Source: CAMAVH01 sp964628235 (GTDB lineage: Bacteria; Pseudomonadota; Alphaproteobacteria; SMXQ01). Taken from it: a DNA stretch of 64,000 bases. Below are positions 7,632-15,188 of this stretch, one piece after another. The DNA is taken from NCBI GenBank assembly GCA_964628235.1, contig CAZVLU010000005.1, positions 44,928 to 108,927 on the forward strand, written 5' to 3'. A program made the position numbers and the translations under genes. Within the stretch, counting starts at the first letter, position 1, and the number at the start of each line of letters is the position of its first letter. The notes beneath the pieces are model-generated. The model had not been told where the DNA came from, did no database searches, and saw only the letters and a program-made list of their open reading frames with translations.

Positions 7632-8363
7632 ATGGAATTGACCCCGAACGATGTCCGCTTCGTCGTGCAGCGTCTCCCGCGCGACGTTCGCGACATGCTG
7701 TCGCACCACCCCCGCAGGCTCTATGTCGGAGGCGGTTTCGTCCGCGCTGTCGTCGCCGGCGAGACGCCCAACGACATCGACGTTTTCGGCCCGAGCGCCG
7801 AATATCTCGAAAACGTCGCGAACCTGCTCGCCGCCAATCGGCCAGGCTCGAAGCTGCACAAATCGAAAAACGCGATCACCCTGCTCACGCCCGAGCGCAT
7901 GGCGGTCCAATTCATCACGCGCTGGACCTTCGAGAAGCCGCGCGACGTCATCCGCTCCTTCGACTTCACCGTCTGTCAAGCGGCCGTCTGGCGCGCCGGC
8001 AGCCAGTCCAACGCGAAGTGGGAGTCGGAAGTCGGCCCCGACTTCTATGTCGACCTGGCCGGACGGCGGCTCGTCTACACGAGCCCGATCCGCGAGGAGG
8101 AGCCGGGCGGCTCCATGCTGCGCGTCATCAAATACGTCAAACGCGGCTACTCGATCCAGGTCGCCAGCCTCGGCGCCGTGATCGCCCGCCTCACGAGCAA
8201 GGTCCGTGACAGTCACCTCGCCGGCGACGAGGCCGGCGCGGCCCTCTGCATCGCCGGGCTTCTACGCGAGGTCGACCCGCTCTTCGTGATCGACGGTTTC
8301 GAGATCGTCGACGACCACGCGCCGATCGAAGGCGACGTGCAGGAGGGCCTTGCCAATGGTTAA
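7632..8363 (+). CDS. Nucleotidyltransferase-fold protein (polymerase beta/CCA-enzyme head-like)
   Basis: 243 residues, with AGGAAA as ribosome site. Residues 31-53 read YVGGGFVRAVVAGETPNDID followed by VFG, the GG...R...D-x-D signature of the pol-beta-type nucleotidyltransferase head, with metal ligands D48 and D50. The third acidic residue is probably D111 in RSFDFTVCQ. The C-terminal half (MLRVIKYVKRGYSIQ) resembles the RNA-binding neck of poly(A)/CCA enzymes but is short. It could modify RNA, a protein or a small molecule; the substrate is not visible. It is followed directly by the GapR-like gene, with which it overlaps by 8 nt. Confidence 0.72.
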   Translation: MELTPNDVRFVVQRLPRDVRDMLSHHPRRLYVGGGFVRAVVAGETPNDIDVFGPSAEYLENVANLLAANRPGSKLHKSKNAITLLTPERMAVQFITRWTFEKPRDVIRSFDFTVCQAAVWRAGSQSNAKWESEVGPDFYVDLAGRRLVYTSPIREEEPGGSMLRVIKYVKRGYSIQVASLGAVIARLTSKVRDSHLAGDEAGAALCIAGLLREVDPLFVIDGFEIVDDHAPIEGDVQEGLANG

Positions 8364-8652
8364 GCCCTCGGCGACGAGCGACGGAAAGCCCCGTCCGAAC
8401 ACTGGCGGCGTTGCCGCCGACCAGCTTCGCAGCTTCATCGAGCGCGTCGAGCGCTTGGCCGAAGAGAAGGCGACGCTCACCGAAGACATTCGCGAGGTCT
8501 TCGCCGAAGCCAAAATGACCGGCTTCGACACGAAGGCCATGCGTCAGCTCATCAAGCTCCGCAAGATGGAAAGCGCCAGCCGCGAGGAGCAGGCCGAAAT
8601 CCTGAAACTCTACGCCCACGCGCTCGGCATGGACGAAGGAGTTTTCCTTTGA
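8356..8652 (+). CDS. GapR-like DUF2312 DNA-binding protein
   Basis: 98 residues from ATG at 8356, with AGGAGG 9 nt upstream. The core (LRSFIERVERLAEEKATLTE, then DIREVFAEAKMTGFDTKAM, then RQLIKLRKM) matches the DUF2312 family, whose Caulobacter member GapR clamps overtwisted DNA and stimulates topoisomerases. Phage copies are common in Alphaproteobacteria. It may help replication-fork progress or alter host chromosome structure. The match is from memory of the family pattern but is strong. Confidence 0.85.
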   Translation: MVKPSATSDGKPRPNTGGVAADQLRSFIERVERLAEEKATLTEDIREVFAEAKMTGFDTKAMRQLIKLRKMESASREEQAEILKLYAHALGMDEGVFL

Positions 8653-9020
8653 GCGCCGCGGGCTGGATCGGCGTCGACCTCGACGGCACGCTCGCCATGT
8701 ACGACCACTGGCGCGGGCCGGATCATATCGGCGAACCGATCCCCGCAATGGTCGAGCGCGTCAAAAGATGGCTCGCCGAAGGCGTCGAAGTGCGGATCTT
8801 CACCGCGCGCGTCTCTGACGATGGCACGCCGGAACGGATGGCCGACGCAATGGTCGCGCGCAACGCCGTGAAAGCTTGGTGCGCGAAGCACCTCGGGCGC
8901 GTCGTCCCCGTAACCAACATCAAAGACTACGCGATGTTGGAGCTTTGGGACGACCGCGCGGTTCAGGTCGTCATGAACACCGGGGCTCCGGTCGGCGTGT
9001 CGACGCGAGGTCTGTCATGA
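8649..9020 (+). CDS. HAD-like phosphatase
   Basis: 123 residues, starting at TTG 8649 with AAGGAG 8 nt upstream and a TTGA overlap with the previous stop. Motif I is GVDLDGTLAMYD near residue 8, with both catalytic aspartates. Motif II is RIFTARVS near residue 50. The last acidic motif is probably LELWDDRAVQVV near residue 97. The small cap-less size suits a nucleotide or polynucleotide phosphatase, as often seen beside phage DNA genes. Confidence 0.8.
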   Translation: MSAAGWIGVDLDGTLAMYDHWRGPDHIGEPIPAMVERVKRWLAEGVEVRIFTARVSDDGTPERMADAMVARNAVKAWCAKHLGRVVPVTNIKDYAMLELWDDRAVQVVMNTGAPVGVSTRGLS

Positions 9021-9283
9021 GCGGGCAAACGCTCGATGGGCTATTCGCCGACATGGCGGCGAACGGGCTCCAACTCGTCGGCTTGAACGAGCTGGACAAC
9101 GGCCAGTGGCACGCCGCCTTGAAAGAAAAAGGCAGCGACTACAGCAAGCTCGACGGCTTCGACCACCAACGCGGCAAAACCGCTGTGGAAGCCGTCGCGC
9201 GGGCTCTCAAAGAGGCCGGAACCGCACGCGCCGAGCGCGCCCCGGCGCCGCCGGCCAAAGCAAGCGCGGGCGTCTTTGACTAA
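9017..9283 (+). CDS. Phage protein of unknown function
   Basis: 88 residues, starting by an ATGA overlap with the HAD gene, with GAGG 7 nt upstream. The middle (LDNGQWHAALKEKGSDYSKL) is conserved-looking, and the tail is an Ala/Pro linker ending in GVFD. Several proteins of this phage end in similar VFA/VFG/VFD residues. The function is unknown. Confidence 0.6.
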   Translation: MSGQTLDGLFADMAANGLQLVGLNELDNGQWHAALKEKGSDYSKLDGFDHQRGKTAVEAVARALKEAGTARAERAPAPPAKASAGVFD

Positions 9284-9615
9284 TGCCTGTCTCGGCTCGG
9301 ATCATGCGGGCGCGCGGCCTTGCCTGCCCCTACTGCGGGCAGCGGATGGACGGGCGCAAGCGCAAGCACCGCAACAGTCCGAGCCGAGATCACGTCTACC
9401 CGAGGAGCAAAGGCGGCCGCCGAACAATTATCGTCTGCAACGGTTGCAACAGCGACAAAGGCAACCTGACGCTCGACGAGTGGGCGCTGATCCTCCTGCG
9501 GCGTCGAGATCGCCGCGCTCAATTCGTCATGTTCATAGCGCGCGGCCTGACCGACGGCCGGTTGCGTCTCACGACCGGAAATGTCATCGGCCTCGCCGAC
9601 GGGGTGTTCGCATGA
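9283..9615 (+). CDS. HNH endonuclease
   Basis: 110 residues, beginning as TAATG with the previous stop. A zinc knuckle CPYCG at about residue 15 is followed by SRDHVYPRSKGGR, with the HNH histidine, and by CNGCNSDKG, the second Cys pair with the final Asn/Lys of the fold. It is a compact HNH nuclease like those near phage replication genes. It may be a homing-type nicking enzyme or part of DNA processing. Confidence 0.85.
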   Translation: MPVSARIMRARGLACPYCGQRMDGRKRKHRNSPSRDHVYPRSKGGRRTIIVCNGCNSDKGNLTLDEWALILLRRRDRRAQFVMFIARGLTDGRLRLTTGNVIGLADGVFA

Positions 9616-10058
9616 TCCTCGGCAGAGACGAACGCGGCCGTTTCCTGGGGCGTTGGACGAACGACCCGTTCGACCCGCGCGGCTGGCCGCCCGACGAGGA
9701 ATGCCGGATCTGGCTCGACCCGGAAAACGGCATCTTCTGCGTCGTCGACGAGGTCGATTTTCAATGGGCGCTGCAATGGGCCTGGAGCGCGACGCCGAAC
9801 AGCACGCGCCTCAAGTGGTATGCGACGCGCTCGACCCGCCTCCGCGGCTCTGACGGCCCCCAGGTCAAAGTCTACCTGCACAAAGAAATTCTGCTCCGCC
9901 ATGCCGGGCCGGCGCCGAGCGAGAAACATATCATCGGCGATCACCTCGACGGCGACAGTTTGAACGACCGTCGCGGCAACCTGCGATGGGCGACGCCAAA
10001 AGAGAACCGCCACAACCGGGGCGGCGCGTATCTGCGCCAGCTTCAAATGAGGGTCTGA
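9612..10058 (+). CDS. HNH homing-type endonuclease
   Basis: 148 residues, overlapping the previous HNH gene by ATGA. The C-terminal half has VYLHKEILLRHAG, DHLDGDSLNDRRGNLRWATP and KENRHNR, the exact layout of HNH_3 nucleases of free-standing homing type. The N-terminal 75 residues, rich in Trp, are probably the DNA-recognition part. No intron or intein is evident nearby, so it looks like a free-standing mobile nuclease that has joined the operon. Confidence 0.82.
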   Translation: MILGRDERGRFLGRWTNDPFDPRGWPPDEECRIWLDPENGIFCVVDEVDFQWALQWAWSATPNSTRLKWYATRSTRLRGSDGPQVKVYLHKEILLRHAGPAPSEKHIIGDHLDGDSLNDRRGNLRWATPKENRHNRGGAYLRQLQMRV

Positions 10059-10060
10059 CC

Positions 10061-10273
10061 ATGAGCCAATCGCGAAAATACTCGTTTTTCGAGAGCCTTA
10101 TAAACGTCGCGATCGGCTACGGCGTAGCGCTCGCCTCGCAGCTCCTCGTTTTCCCGCTCTTCGGAATCAATATCCCGCTGGCGAGCAACATCGCCATCGG
10201 GGTCATTTTCACCTTTATCAGCATCGGCCGGAGCTATTGCCTGCGCCGGCTCTTCAATTGGATCGGTCGCTAA
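10061..10273 (+). CDS. Small membrane protein (DUF7220-like)
   Basis: 70 residues with two predicted membrane segments, about 15-33 (VAIGYGVALASQLLVFPLF) and 42-58 (IAIGVIFTFISIGRSYC), and a basic end RRLFNWIGR. The overall pattern SQSR-x-SFFES-NVAIGYGVA matches a family common in phages of Proteobacteria. The role is unknown; candidates are a membrane-anchored replication factor or a superinfection-exclusion protein. It lies between nuclease and methyltransferase genes. Confidence 0.75.
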   Translation: MSQSRKYSFFESLINVAIGYGVALASQLLVFPLFGINIPLASNIAIGVIFTFISIGRSYCLRRLFNWIGR

Positions 10274-10274
10274 A

Positions 10275-10970
10275 TTGATCGAAATTCTTCAAGGCGACTG
10301 CCTGGCGGAGATGAAAAAGCTTCCCTCCGACAGCGTCGATGTCGTCGCAACAGACCCGCCGTTCTCCAGCGGAACGCGGAAAGAGGGCGCGAAGGGCCTG
10401 CGTAAAAGCATGAGGCGCGGCGTCGCCAGCAATGCTTGGTTCGGCTCCGACAGTCTCACGACAAATGGCTTTCTTTGGCTCATGCGGTCGTGCGCCGTCG
10501 AGTGGCAGAGACTTCTAAAGCCAGGCGGTCACGCGCTTGTTTTTATCGACTGGCGCATGATGTCGGCTCTTGCCGGCGCGCTAGAAAGCGCCGATCTGCG
10601 CCACGCCGGACTCCTCGTATGGGACAAAACCTATTTCGGGATGGGAACTACCTTTAGAAATCAGCATGAGCTGATCCTACACTTCACGAAAGGCGTCCCG
10701 CCGGAGCCTGCGCGGCGCGATGTCGGGAACGTGCTCGCCTTCAAGCCCATACGCAACGGCCTCCACCCGACGGAAAAGCCGACAGAGCTTTTAGTCGAAT
10801 TGCTCTCCGTCGTTGCTTTCAAAGGCGCGGTCGTCTTAGACCCCTTCGCCGGCTCCGGCGCTACGCTGGTCGCAGCGCAGCGTCAAGGTTGCAGCGCCAT
10901 CGGCATTGAGCGTGAACAGCACTACGTCGACATCATGCGAAAGCGAACCGCAGGAGACGTTTTCGCATGA
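10275..10970 (+). CDS. DNA N6-adenine/N4-cytosine methyltransferase (beta-type motif order)
   Basis: 231 residues from TTG at 10275, directly after the previous stop. The catalytic motif IV VVATDPPFSSG is near residue 25, and the SAM-binding motif I VLDPFAGSGATLVAA is near residue 190. This IV-before-I order is of the beta/permuted class. HPTEKPTELL, the conserved motif X region, lies just before motif I. No restriction partner is nearby, so it likely protects phage DNA or regulates genes. It overlaps the polymerase start by ATGA. Confidence 0.9.
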   Translation: MIEILQGDCLAEMKKLPSDSVDVVATDPPFSSGTRKEGAKGLRKSMRRGVASNAWFGSDSLTTNGFLWLMRSCAVEWQRLLKPGGHALVFIDWRMMSALAGALESADLRHAGLLVWDKTYFGMGTTFRNQHELILHFTKGVPPEPARRDVGNVLAFKPIRNGLHPTEKPTELLVELLSVVAFKGAVVLDPFAGSGATLVAAQRQGCSAIGIEREQHYVDIMRKRTAGDVFA

Positions 10971-13123
10971 GCCTTAAACTCGATTGGGAGACGCGCAGCG
11001 ACATCGACCTGCTAAAGCGCGGCGTTTACGTCTACTGCGAAAGCCCCTACACCGACGCGCTGCTCGCCTCCTATCGCATCGGCGACGGCCCGCTGCGGCG
11101 CTGGAAGCGCGGCCAGCCCTGCCCGGACGACATTCGCGGGCATGTCGCCGCCGGCGGCGAGATCAAAGCCCACAACGCCGCCTTCGAGCGCCTGATCTGG
11201 TGGAAGATCATGCACGCCAGGCACGGCTGGCCGAAACCGCGCATCGAGCAATTTCGCTGCACAGCCGTAACGGCGGCCGCGATGAGCTTGCCGCGAAGCC
11301 TTGATCGGCTCGGCGCCGCGCTCGACCTGAAAGTAAAGAAAGACAAAAAGGGCAAAGCCCTGATTAACAAGCACTCGAAGCCGTGCGGCTGGCGTCGAGA
11401 CGAAGCCGGCCGCGACGTGCCGATTTTCGACGAAGACCCCGTGTCGCTGGAAGAGTTTCACGACTATTGCGACACCGACGTCATCACCGAAGAGGAGGCC
11501 GACGCGCGCCTCGTGCCGCTCTCCGAACAGGAACAGGCGGTCTACGTCCTGAACGAGAAAATCAACGATCGCGGTATCCGGCTCGACGTGAAGTCCGCCC
11601 GCGCGGCCGTCGTCCTTATCGAGCGCGCCAAGGCAAAACTCGACCGCGAGATGAGGCTGACGACAGACGGCTACGTCAAAGCCTGCACCAACGTCAAAGC
11701 GCTGGCCGAGTGGATCGAGGCTCAAGGCGTCGCGTTGGCGTCCGTCGCCAAGGAGGACATCGAGGAGCTGCTTGACGAGGTCGACGACCTCCCCGAGCGC
11801 GTCCATCGCGCGCTGGAGCTGCGCCAGGAAGCCGCCAAGACCTCCGTGTCGAAGATCGTTACCATGCTGGAGCGCGTGAACAACGATGGCCGAATCCGGG
11901 GCGTCTATCTCGACCACGGCGCCGGGCAGACCGGCCGCTTTTCGAGCCGCGGGGTCCAGGCGCACAATATGCCGACCTACCGGCCCGAGTTCGAGAGCGC
12001 GCACCTGCGCCTCGACTTGCTCTTCGAGGCGATCCGCAGCGGCCAGCCCGAAGCCCTGGAGTTCCTTTACGGGCCGAAGCTCGGCCGCCCCCTCCACCTG
12101 CTTTCCGACGCCGTGCGCAGCTTCCTATGGGCCGCGCCGGGCCACGAAATGATCGTCGCCGACTACTCCTCGATCGAGGGCCGTCTCGCGGCCTATATCG
12201 CGGGCGAGGAGTGGAAGCTCGAAGCCTTCCGTAAATATGACCGCGGCGAAGGCCCCGGCATGTACGAGCTGACGGCGGCGCAGATCTATGACATCGACGT
12301 CGCCGACGTCGACAAGCCGAAACGCGCCGTCGGTAAGGTCGGCGAATTGTCGATGGGCTATCAAGGCGGCGTCGGCGCGCTCTCGAAAATGGCGCGGCAG
12401 AAAAAGCTCAAGCTGCATACGGTTTTCCCCTCCGTGTGGGCGGCCGCGCCGCAGGAGCGCCGCGAGGAAGCCGAATCGCGCTTCGACGAGCGCTTGCAGA
12501 AGAACGACGAGACCGCGAAAAAGCTCGGCCGCGAAGGCTGGATTGCCGGCGAGCTGGTCAAGGTGGGCTGGCGCCTGGCGCACCCGGCCATAACGAGCGC
12601 CTGGAAGCTGCTCGAAGAAGCCGTCTTTGCGGCCGTCACCGAGCCAGGCACGCAGCATCACGCGCTCGGCGTGACCTACCTCGTTGCGCACGGCTTCCTC
12701 TGGTGCCAGCTCGCCAGCGGCCGCTGCCTTGCTTACGGCCGGCCGCGCGTTCAGGAAGTCGAGGCGCCTTGGGCCGACAAGACCGTCGAGCCGAAGAAGC
12801 GCGAACAGAAAACCTCCGTGACGGTGCTCGGCGTCGACAGCCAGACCGAGAAGTGGGTCCGCTCGCCGATCTATGGCGGCTCGCTGTTCAACAACGTCGT
12901 GCAAGGCACGGCGCGCGACGTGCTGGTGCATGGCATGTTCAACGTCGAGGCCGCCGGCTACCCGATCGTTCTGCACACGCACGACGAGGTCGGCGCCGAA
13001 TTGCCGATCGGCGTCGGCGATCCCGAAGAGTTCGGGCGCATTCTGAATCGTCTGCCCGCTTGGTGCGCGGATCTGCCGCTCACCGCCGCAGCCTTCAAGA
13101 CGAAACGCTACAGAAAAGATTGA
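10967..13123 (+). CDS. Phage DNA polymerase, family A, with 3'-5' exonuclease
   Basis: 718 residues. The exonuclease domain shows LDWETRSDIDL (D6 and E8, exo I), AHNAAFERLIWW (exo II) and FHDYCDTDVITEEE (exo III). Polymerase motif A is MIVADYSSIEGRLAAYIAGE near residue 396, motif B is the KRAVGKVGELSMGYQGG stretch near 450, and motif C is LHTHDEVGAEL near 670. It lacks a 5' nuclease domain, as phage PolA proteins do. It is the main replicative polymerase of the element and closes the first replication operon. Confidence 0.93.
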   Translation: MSLKLDWETRSDIDLLKRGVYVYCESPYTDALLASYRIGDGPLRRWKRGQPCPDDIRGHVAAGGEIKAHNAAFERLIWWKIMHARHGWPKPRIEQFRCTAVTAAAMSLPRSLDRLGAALDLKVKKDKKGKALINKHSKPCGWRRDEAGRDVPIFDEDPVSLEEFHDYCDTDVITEEEADARLVPLSEQEQAVYVLNEKINDRGIRLDVKSARAAVVLIERAKAKLDREMRLTTDGYVKACTNVKALAEWIEAQGVALASVAKEDIEELLDEVDDLPERVHRALELRQEAAKTSVSKIVTMLERVNNDGRIRGVYLDHGAGQTGRFSSRGVQAHNMPTYRPEFESAHLRLDLLFEAIRSGQPEALEFLYGPKLGRPLHLLSDAVRSFLWAAPGHEMIVADYSSIEGRLAAYIAGEEWKLEAFRKYDRGEGPGMYELTAAQIYDIDVADVDKPKRAVGKVGELSMGYQGGVGALSKMARQKKLKLHTVFPSVWAAAPQERREEAESRFDERLQKNDETAKKLGREGWIAGELVKVGWRLAHPAITSAWKLLEEAVFAAVTEPGTQHHALGVTYLVAHGFLWCQLASGRCLAYGRPRVQEVEAPWADKTVEPKKREQKTSVTVLGVDSQTEKWVRSPIYGGSLFNNVVQGTARDVLVHGMFNVEAAGYPIVLHTHDEVGAELPIGVGDPEEFGRILNRLPAWCADLPLTAAAFKTKRYRKD

Positions 13124-13131
13124 GTGTCTTT

Positions 13132-13187
13132 TGTATGTCTATTTTGTATGTTGACAAGTGACATACATCGGACATATAGTCCTGAAT
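13132..13187 (+). promoter_or_regulatory. Strong sigma70-like promoter with operator repeats; leaderless start
   Basis: TTGACA (13151-13156) and TATAGT (13175-13180) are separated by 18 nt, and the ATG of the next gene begins 7 nt after the -10 hexamer, so the transcript should be leaderless or nearly so. Over and around the promoter lie TGTATGTCTAT (13132-13142), TGTATGTTGAC (13145-13155), and the reversed words GACATACA (13160-13167) and GACATATA (13171-13178). The gene it drives is a ribbon-helix-helix protein, which suggests autoregulation. Confidence 0.75.
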
Positions 13188-13409
13188 ATGGTTAATGAGC
13201 CTTCGGAGACAGTGGTGTCCCTCAAGAAATCGACAGCCCCCAAGCGGACCCTGACGACCATGCGCCTGCCGGTCGAGCTTATGAAGCAGCTCAAGATTGT
13301 CGCGCAGCGCGAGAACCGTTCTCGCTCGAACCTCGTCGAGAAGATCCTCCGCGACGCCTTGACGCGCCGCAAGAAGGACGACGCCGACGGCAAGTCCGTT
13401 TTCGGTTGA
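13188..13409 (+). CDS. Ribbon-helix-helix (Arc-like) regulator
   Basis: 73 residues from ATG at 13188. The pattern RTLTTMRLPVELMKQLKIVA followed by ENRSRSNLVEKILRDAL is a ribbon (TTMRLP) plus two helices of the Arc/MetJ fold. There is no ribosome-binding site upstream because the promoter abuts the ATG, consistent with leaderless translation. It opens the second early block and may bind the TGTATGTC repeats in its own promoter and elsewhere. The regulatory target is inferred. Confidence 0.8.
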   Translation: MVNEPSETVVSLKKSTAPKRTLTTMRLPVELMKQLKIVAQRENRSRSNLVEKILRDALTRRKKDDADGKSVFG

Positions 13410-13414
13410 GCGTC

Positions 13415-13621
13415 ATGAGCCTCGACGAGCTGCGCGAGAAACACCCCGGCTTTGGCTTCGCCGTCTATGCGATGGAGCCGGGCGCGAGCGTCACTTTCGA
13501 GGTCCACACGCCCGACGGCGACGTCTTCGCCTTCGTCGGCGCCACCGAAGCGGCCGCCATCGAGAGCGCCTTCCCCGAGACCCCTGAACCCGAGCCGCCA
13601 TCGACCGACGTTTTCGCCTAA
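13415..13621 (+). CDS. Small acidic phage protein
   Basis: 68 residues from ATG at 13415; an alternative TTG at 13406 would overlap the previous stop. DELREKHPGFGFAVYAMEPG and VTFEVHTPDGDVFAFVGATE look like a small beta-rich fold, followed by a Pro/Glu tail ending TDVFA. The function is unknown. It is coupled to the ribbon-helix-helix gene and may be its partner. Confidence 0.5.
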   Translation: MSLDELREKHPGFGFAVYAMEPGASVTFEVHTPDGDVFAFVGATEAAAIESAFPETPEPEPPSTDVFA

Positions 13622-13656
13622 GCCCCCGCCCCTTCGTCCGCACAACGAGGCAGAAC

Positions 13657-13917
13657 ATGAAGACCCTAGACGCCTTCCGGCAACGCTGCGCCGCCCGCCA
13701 GCACCGCCGCAACAATCTCAAGAAGCGCAAAGCGGCCGTTGCCGAAGCCCGCGCGCTGGCGCGCCAGCGCACGGGCTATCTCGCCGTCCATATGCGCAAC
13801 GCCGAGCCTCTATCGACGCAAGAGGCGGCCTGGCTGGCGTTCAAGATTGCGGCTGGCATCGCCGCCCTGGCGCTGCTCTTCGTCGCCGGCGCCATCCTCG
13901 TTGCGAAGGGGCTCTAG
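13657..13917 (+). CDS. Small single-pass membrane protein
   Basis: 86 residues, with GAGG 7 nt upstream. The first 45 residues are very basic (RQRCAARQHRRNNLKKRKAA), then one membrane helix (IAAGIAALALLFVAGAILVA) ends the protein. By the positive-inside rule the basic part is cytoplasmic. The function is unknown; a nucleic-acid-binding membrane tether is possible. Confidence 0.6.
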   Translation: MKTLDAFRQRCAARQHRRNNLKKRKAAVAEARALARQRTGYLAVHMRNAEPLSTQEAAWLAFKIAAGIAALALLFVAGAILVAKGL

Positions 13918-13919
13918 TC

Positions 13920-14168
13920 ATGGCCGCCCCTTCGGTCGACGAGGTCGCAAAGCTCGTCCGCACGTTCAGCGCCATCACCATTGAGGAGGCCCCGGCCCTG
14001 CCGCCCGGCTACATCGTCGCGGCGGACGCGGAGGGCAACAAGCTCGCTGTCTGGAGCCCGACGCTGCGCGTCTGGTCGGCTCCGCTGTCGAACGACAATT
14101 TCACGCGGCTCCTGATCGCCTCCGAGCAGTATCGGGAAGCCCTGGAGCTGGTAGGGGCGACGCGATGA
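13920..14168 (+). CDS. Phage protein of unknown function
   Basis: 82 residues from ATG at 13920, directly after the membrane-protein stop and overlapping the lipoprotein gene by ATGA. It is a compact mixed fold (GYIVAADAEGNKLAVWSP, VWSAPLSNDNFTRLLIASEQ) with no known motif. The overlap suggests it is made together with the lipoprotein. Confidence 0.55.
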   Translation: MAAPSVDEVAKLVRTFSAITIEEAPALPPGYIVAADAEGNKLAVWSPTLRVWSAPLSNDNFTRLLIASEQYREALELVGATR

Positions 14169-14548
14169 AACGTGCGCTCGTCGCCCTGCTTCTCGTCCTC
14201 ACCGGCTGCCAGTCCGTTTTCGAGACGCAGCTCGGCTTGGCGGCCAAGCGCCACCCGTCCGGCTTCGCGCTCGGCGAAGACTACATCGTCACACACGCGC
14301 CGCAGGCCGTCATCGACCTGCGCCACCCCGGCGCGGGCGCTTACGTCTACAACGGCCGGGGCTACGCGCGCCCGTTCGTCATCGTGTGGTCCGACCAGGT
14401 GCCGTTTAACCGTTGCCTCCTCGATCATGAGCTTTGGCACCTCACCGACGACCCGAAAGATCCAGGCTGGCGTCGCCGGCACGCGATCGGCACGAACATT
14501 TGGGACGACACGGGGCACGACGCGCCTTGCGGGGAGTGGCGGCGATGA
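14165..14548 (+). CDS. Lipoprotein with HExxH metalloprotease-like motif
   Basis: 127 residues. MKRALVALLLVLTGC is a signal peptide with lipobox LTGC, so it should be lipidated at C15 and sit in the cell envelope. Residues 88-92 are HELWH in the context LLDHELWHLTDDP, the zinc-binding HExxH motif; a third ligand could be one of the later His or Asp residues (WDDTGHDAP). A phage-encoded envelope protease could act in exclusion, lysis or host modification. The motif is seen directly; the activity is inference. Confidence 0.65.
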   Translation: MKRALVALLLVLTGCQSVFETQLGLAAKRHPSGFALGEDYIVTHAPQAVIDLRHPGAGAYVYNGRGYARPFVIVWSDQVPFNRCLLDHELWHLTDDPKDPGWRRRHAIGTNIWDDTGHDAPCGEWRR

Positions 14549-14594
14549 GCGCGCTTCTGTCCTGCCACGACCTCGTGAATGAAGGAACAGCACC

Positions 14595-15188
14595 ATGACG
14601 CAAGCCTACCCGCTCCACTGGCCGCCAGGCTACCCGCGCACGAAGGCGCCCGGAAAAAGCCGCTTCAAGACCTCGTTGGCGGGCGCCGTAGCGAACGTGC
14701 AAGACGAGCTGCGCCGCTTCGGTAGCGACACCAAGCTCAAGGTCGAGAGCATCGTCATTTCGGCGAACGTCTCGCTCGCGGAGCAAAGGCCGGCCGACCC
14801 CGGCGTCGCCGTCTATTTTCGATGGGACAACATCGACTGTTGCATCGCCGTCGACCTCTACCACTGGCCGGAGGAGAACCTACAGGCCATCGCCCTGATC
14901 GTCGAAGCCGACCGCGCGAAAATGCGGCACGGCGGCCTGAACATCATACGATCAAGCTTTCGCGGCTACGCTGCACTCCCGCCGCCGAAAGGCCCCGACG
15001 GGCAGCTCGCGCCGCCCTGGTGGCACGTCCTCGGCTTCAAGAACGAAGGCGCTGTGACGCTCGAAGCCGCCGAGCAGAAATACCGCGACAGCGTGAAGAC
15101 GAAGCACCCGGACAGAGGCGGAAACGCAGCAGAATTTAACGCGCTGACAGACGCCATTCGGCAAGCGCGGGAGCTTCTGAAAGCATGA
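14595..15188 (+). CDS. Phage protein with C-terminal J domain
   Basis: 197 residues, with AAGGA 8 nt upstream. The last 50 residues (EAAEQKYRDSVKTKHPDRGG followed by AAEFNALTDAIRQARELL) are a J domain with the HPD tripeptide at about 171, the residue triad that activates Hsp70/DnaK ATPase. The N-terminal 130 residues form an unrelated domain with several Trp and Cys. It probably recruits host DnaK to a phage complex, for example at the replication origin as lambda P and DnaJ do. It overlaps the next gene by ATGA. Confidence 0.75.
   Translation: MTQAYPLHWPPGYPRTKAPGKSRFKTSLAGAVANVQDELRRFGSDTKLKVESIVISANVSLAEQRPADPGVAVYFRWDNIDCCIAVDLYHWPEENLQAIALIVEADRAKMRHGGLNIIRSSFRGYAALPPPKGPDGQLAPPWWHVLGFKNEGAVTLEAAEQKYRDSVKTKHPDRGGNAAEFNALTDAIRQARELLKA

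Noticed and set aside
14545..14598. 17-codon ORF between lipoprotein and J-domain genes
   Set aside because: ATG to TGA encodes MSALLSCHDLVNEGTAP with weak ribosome site. It may be translated, but nothing supports a function.
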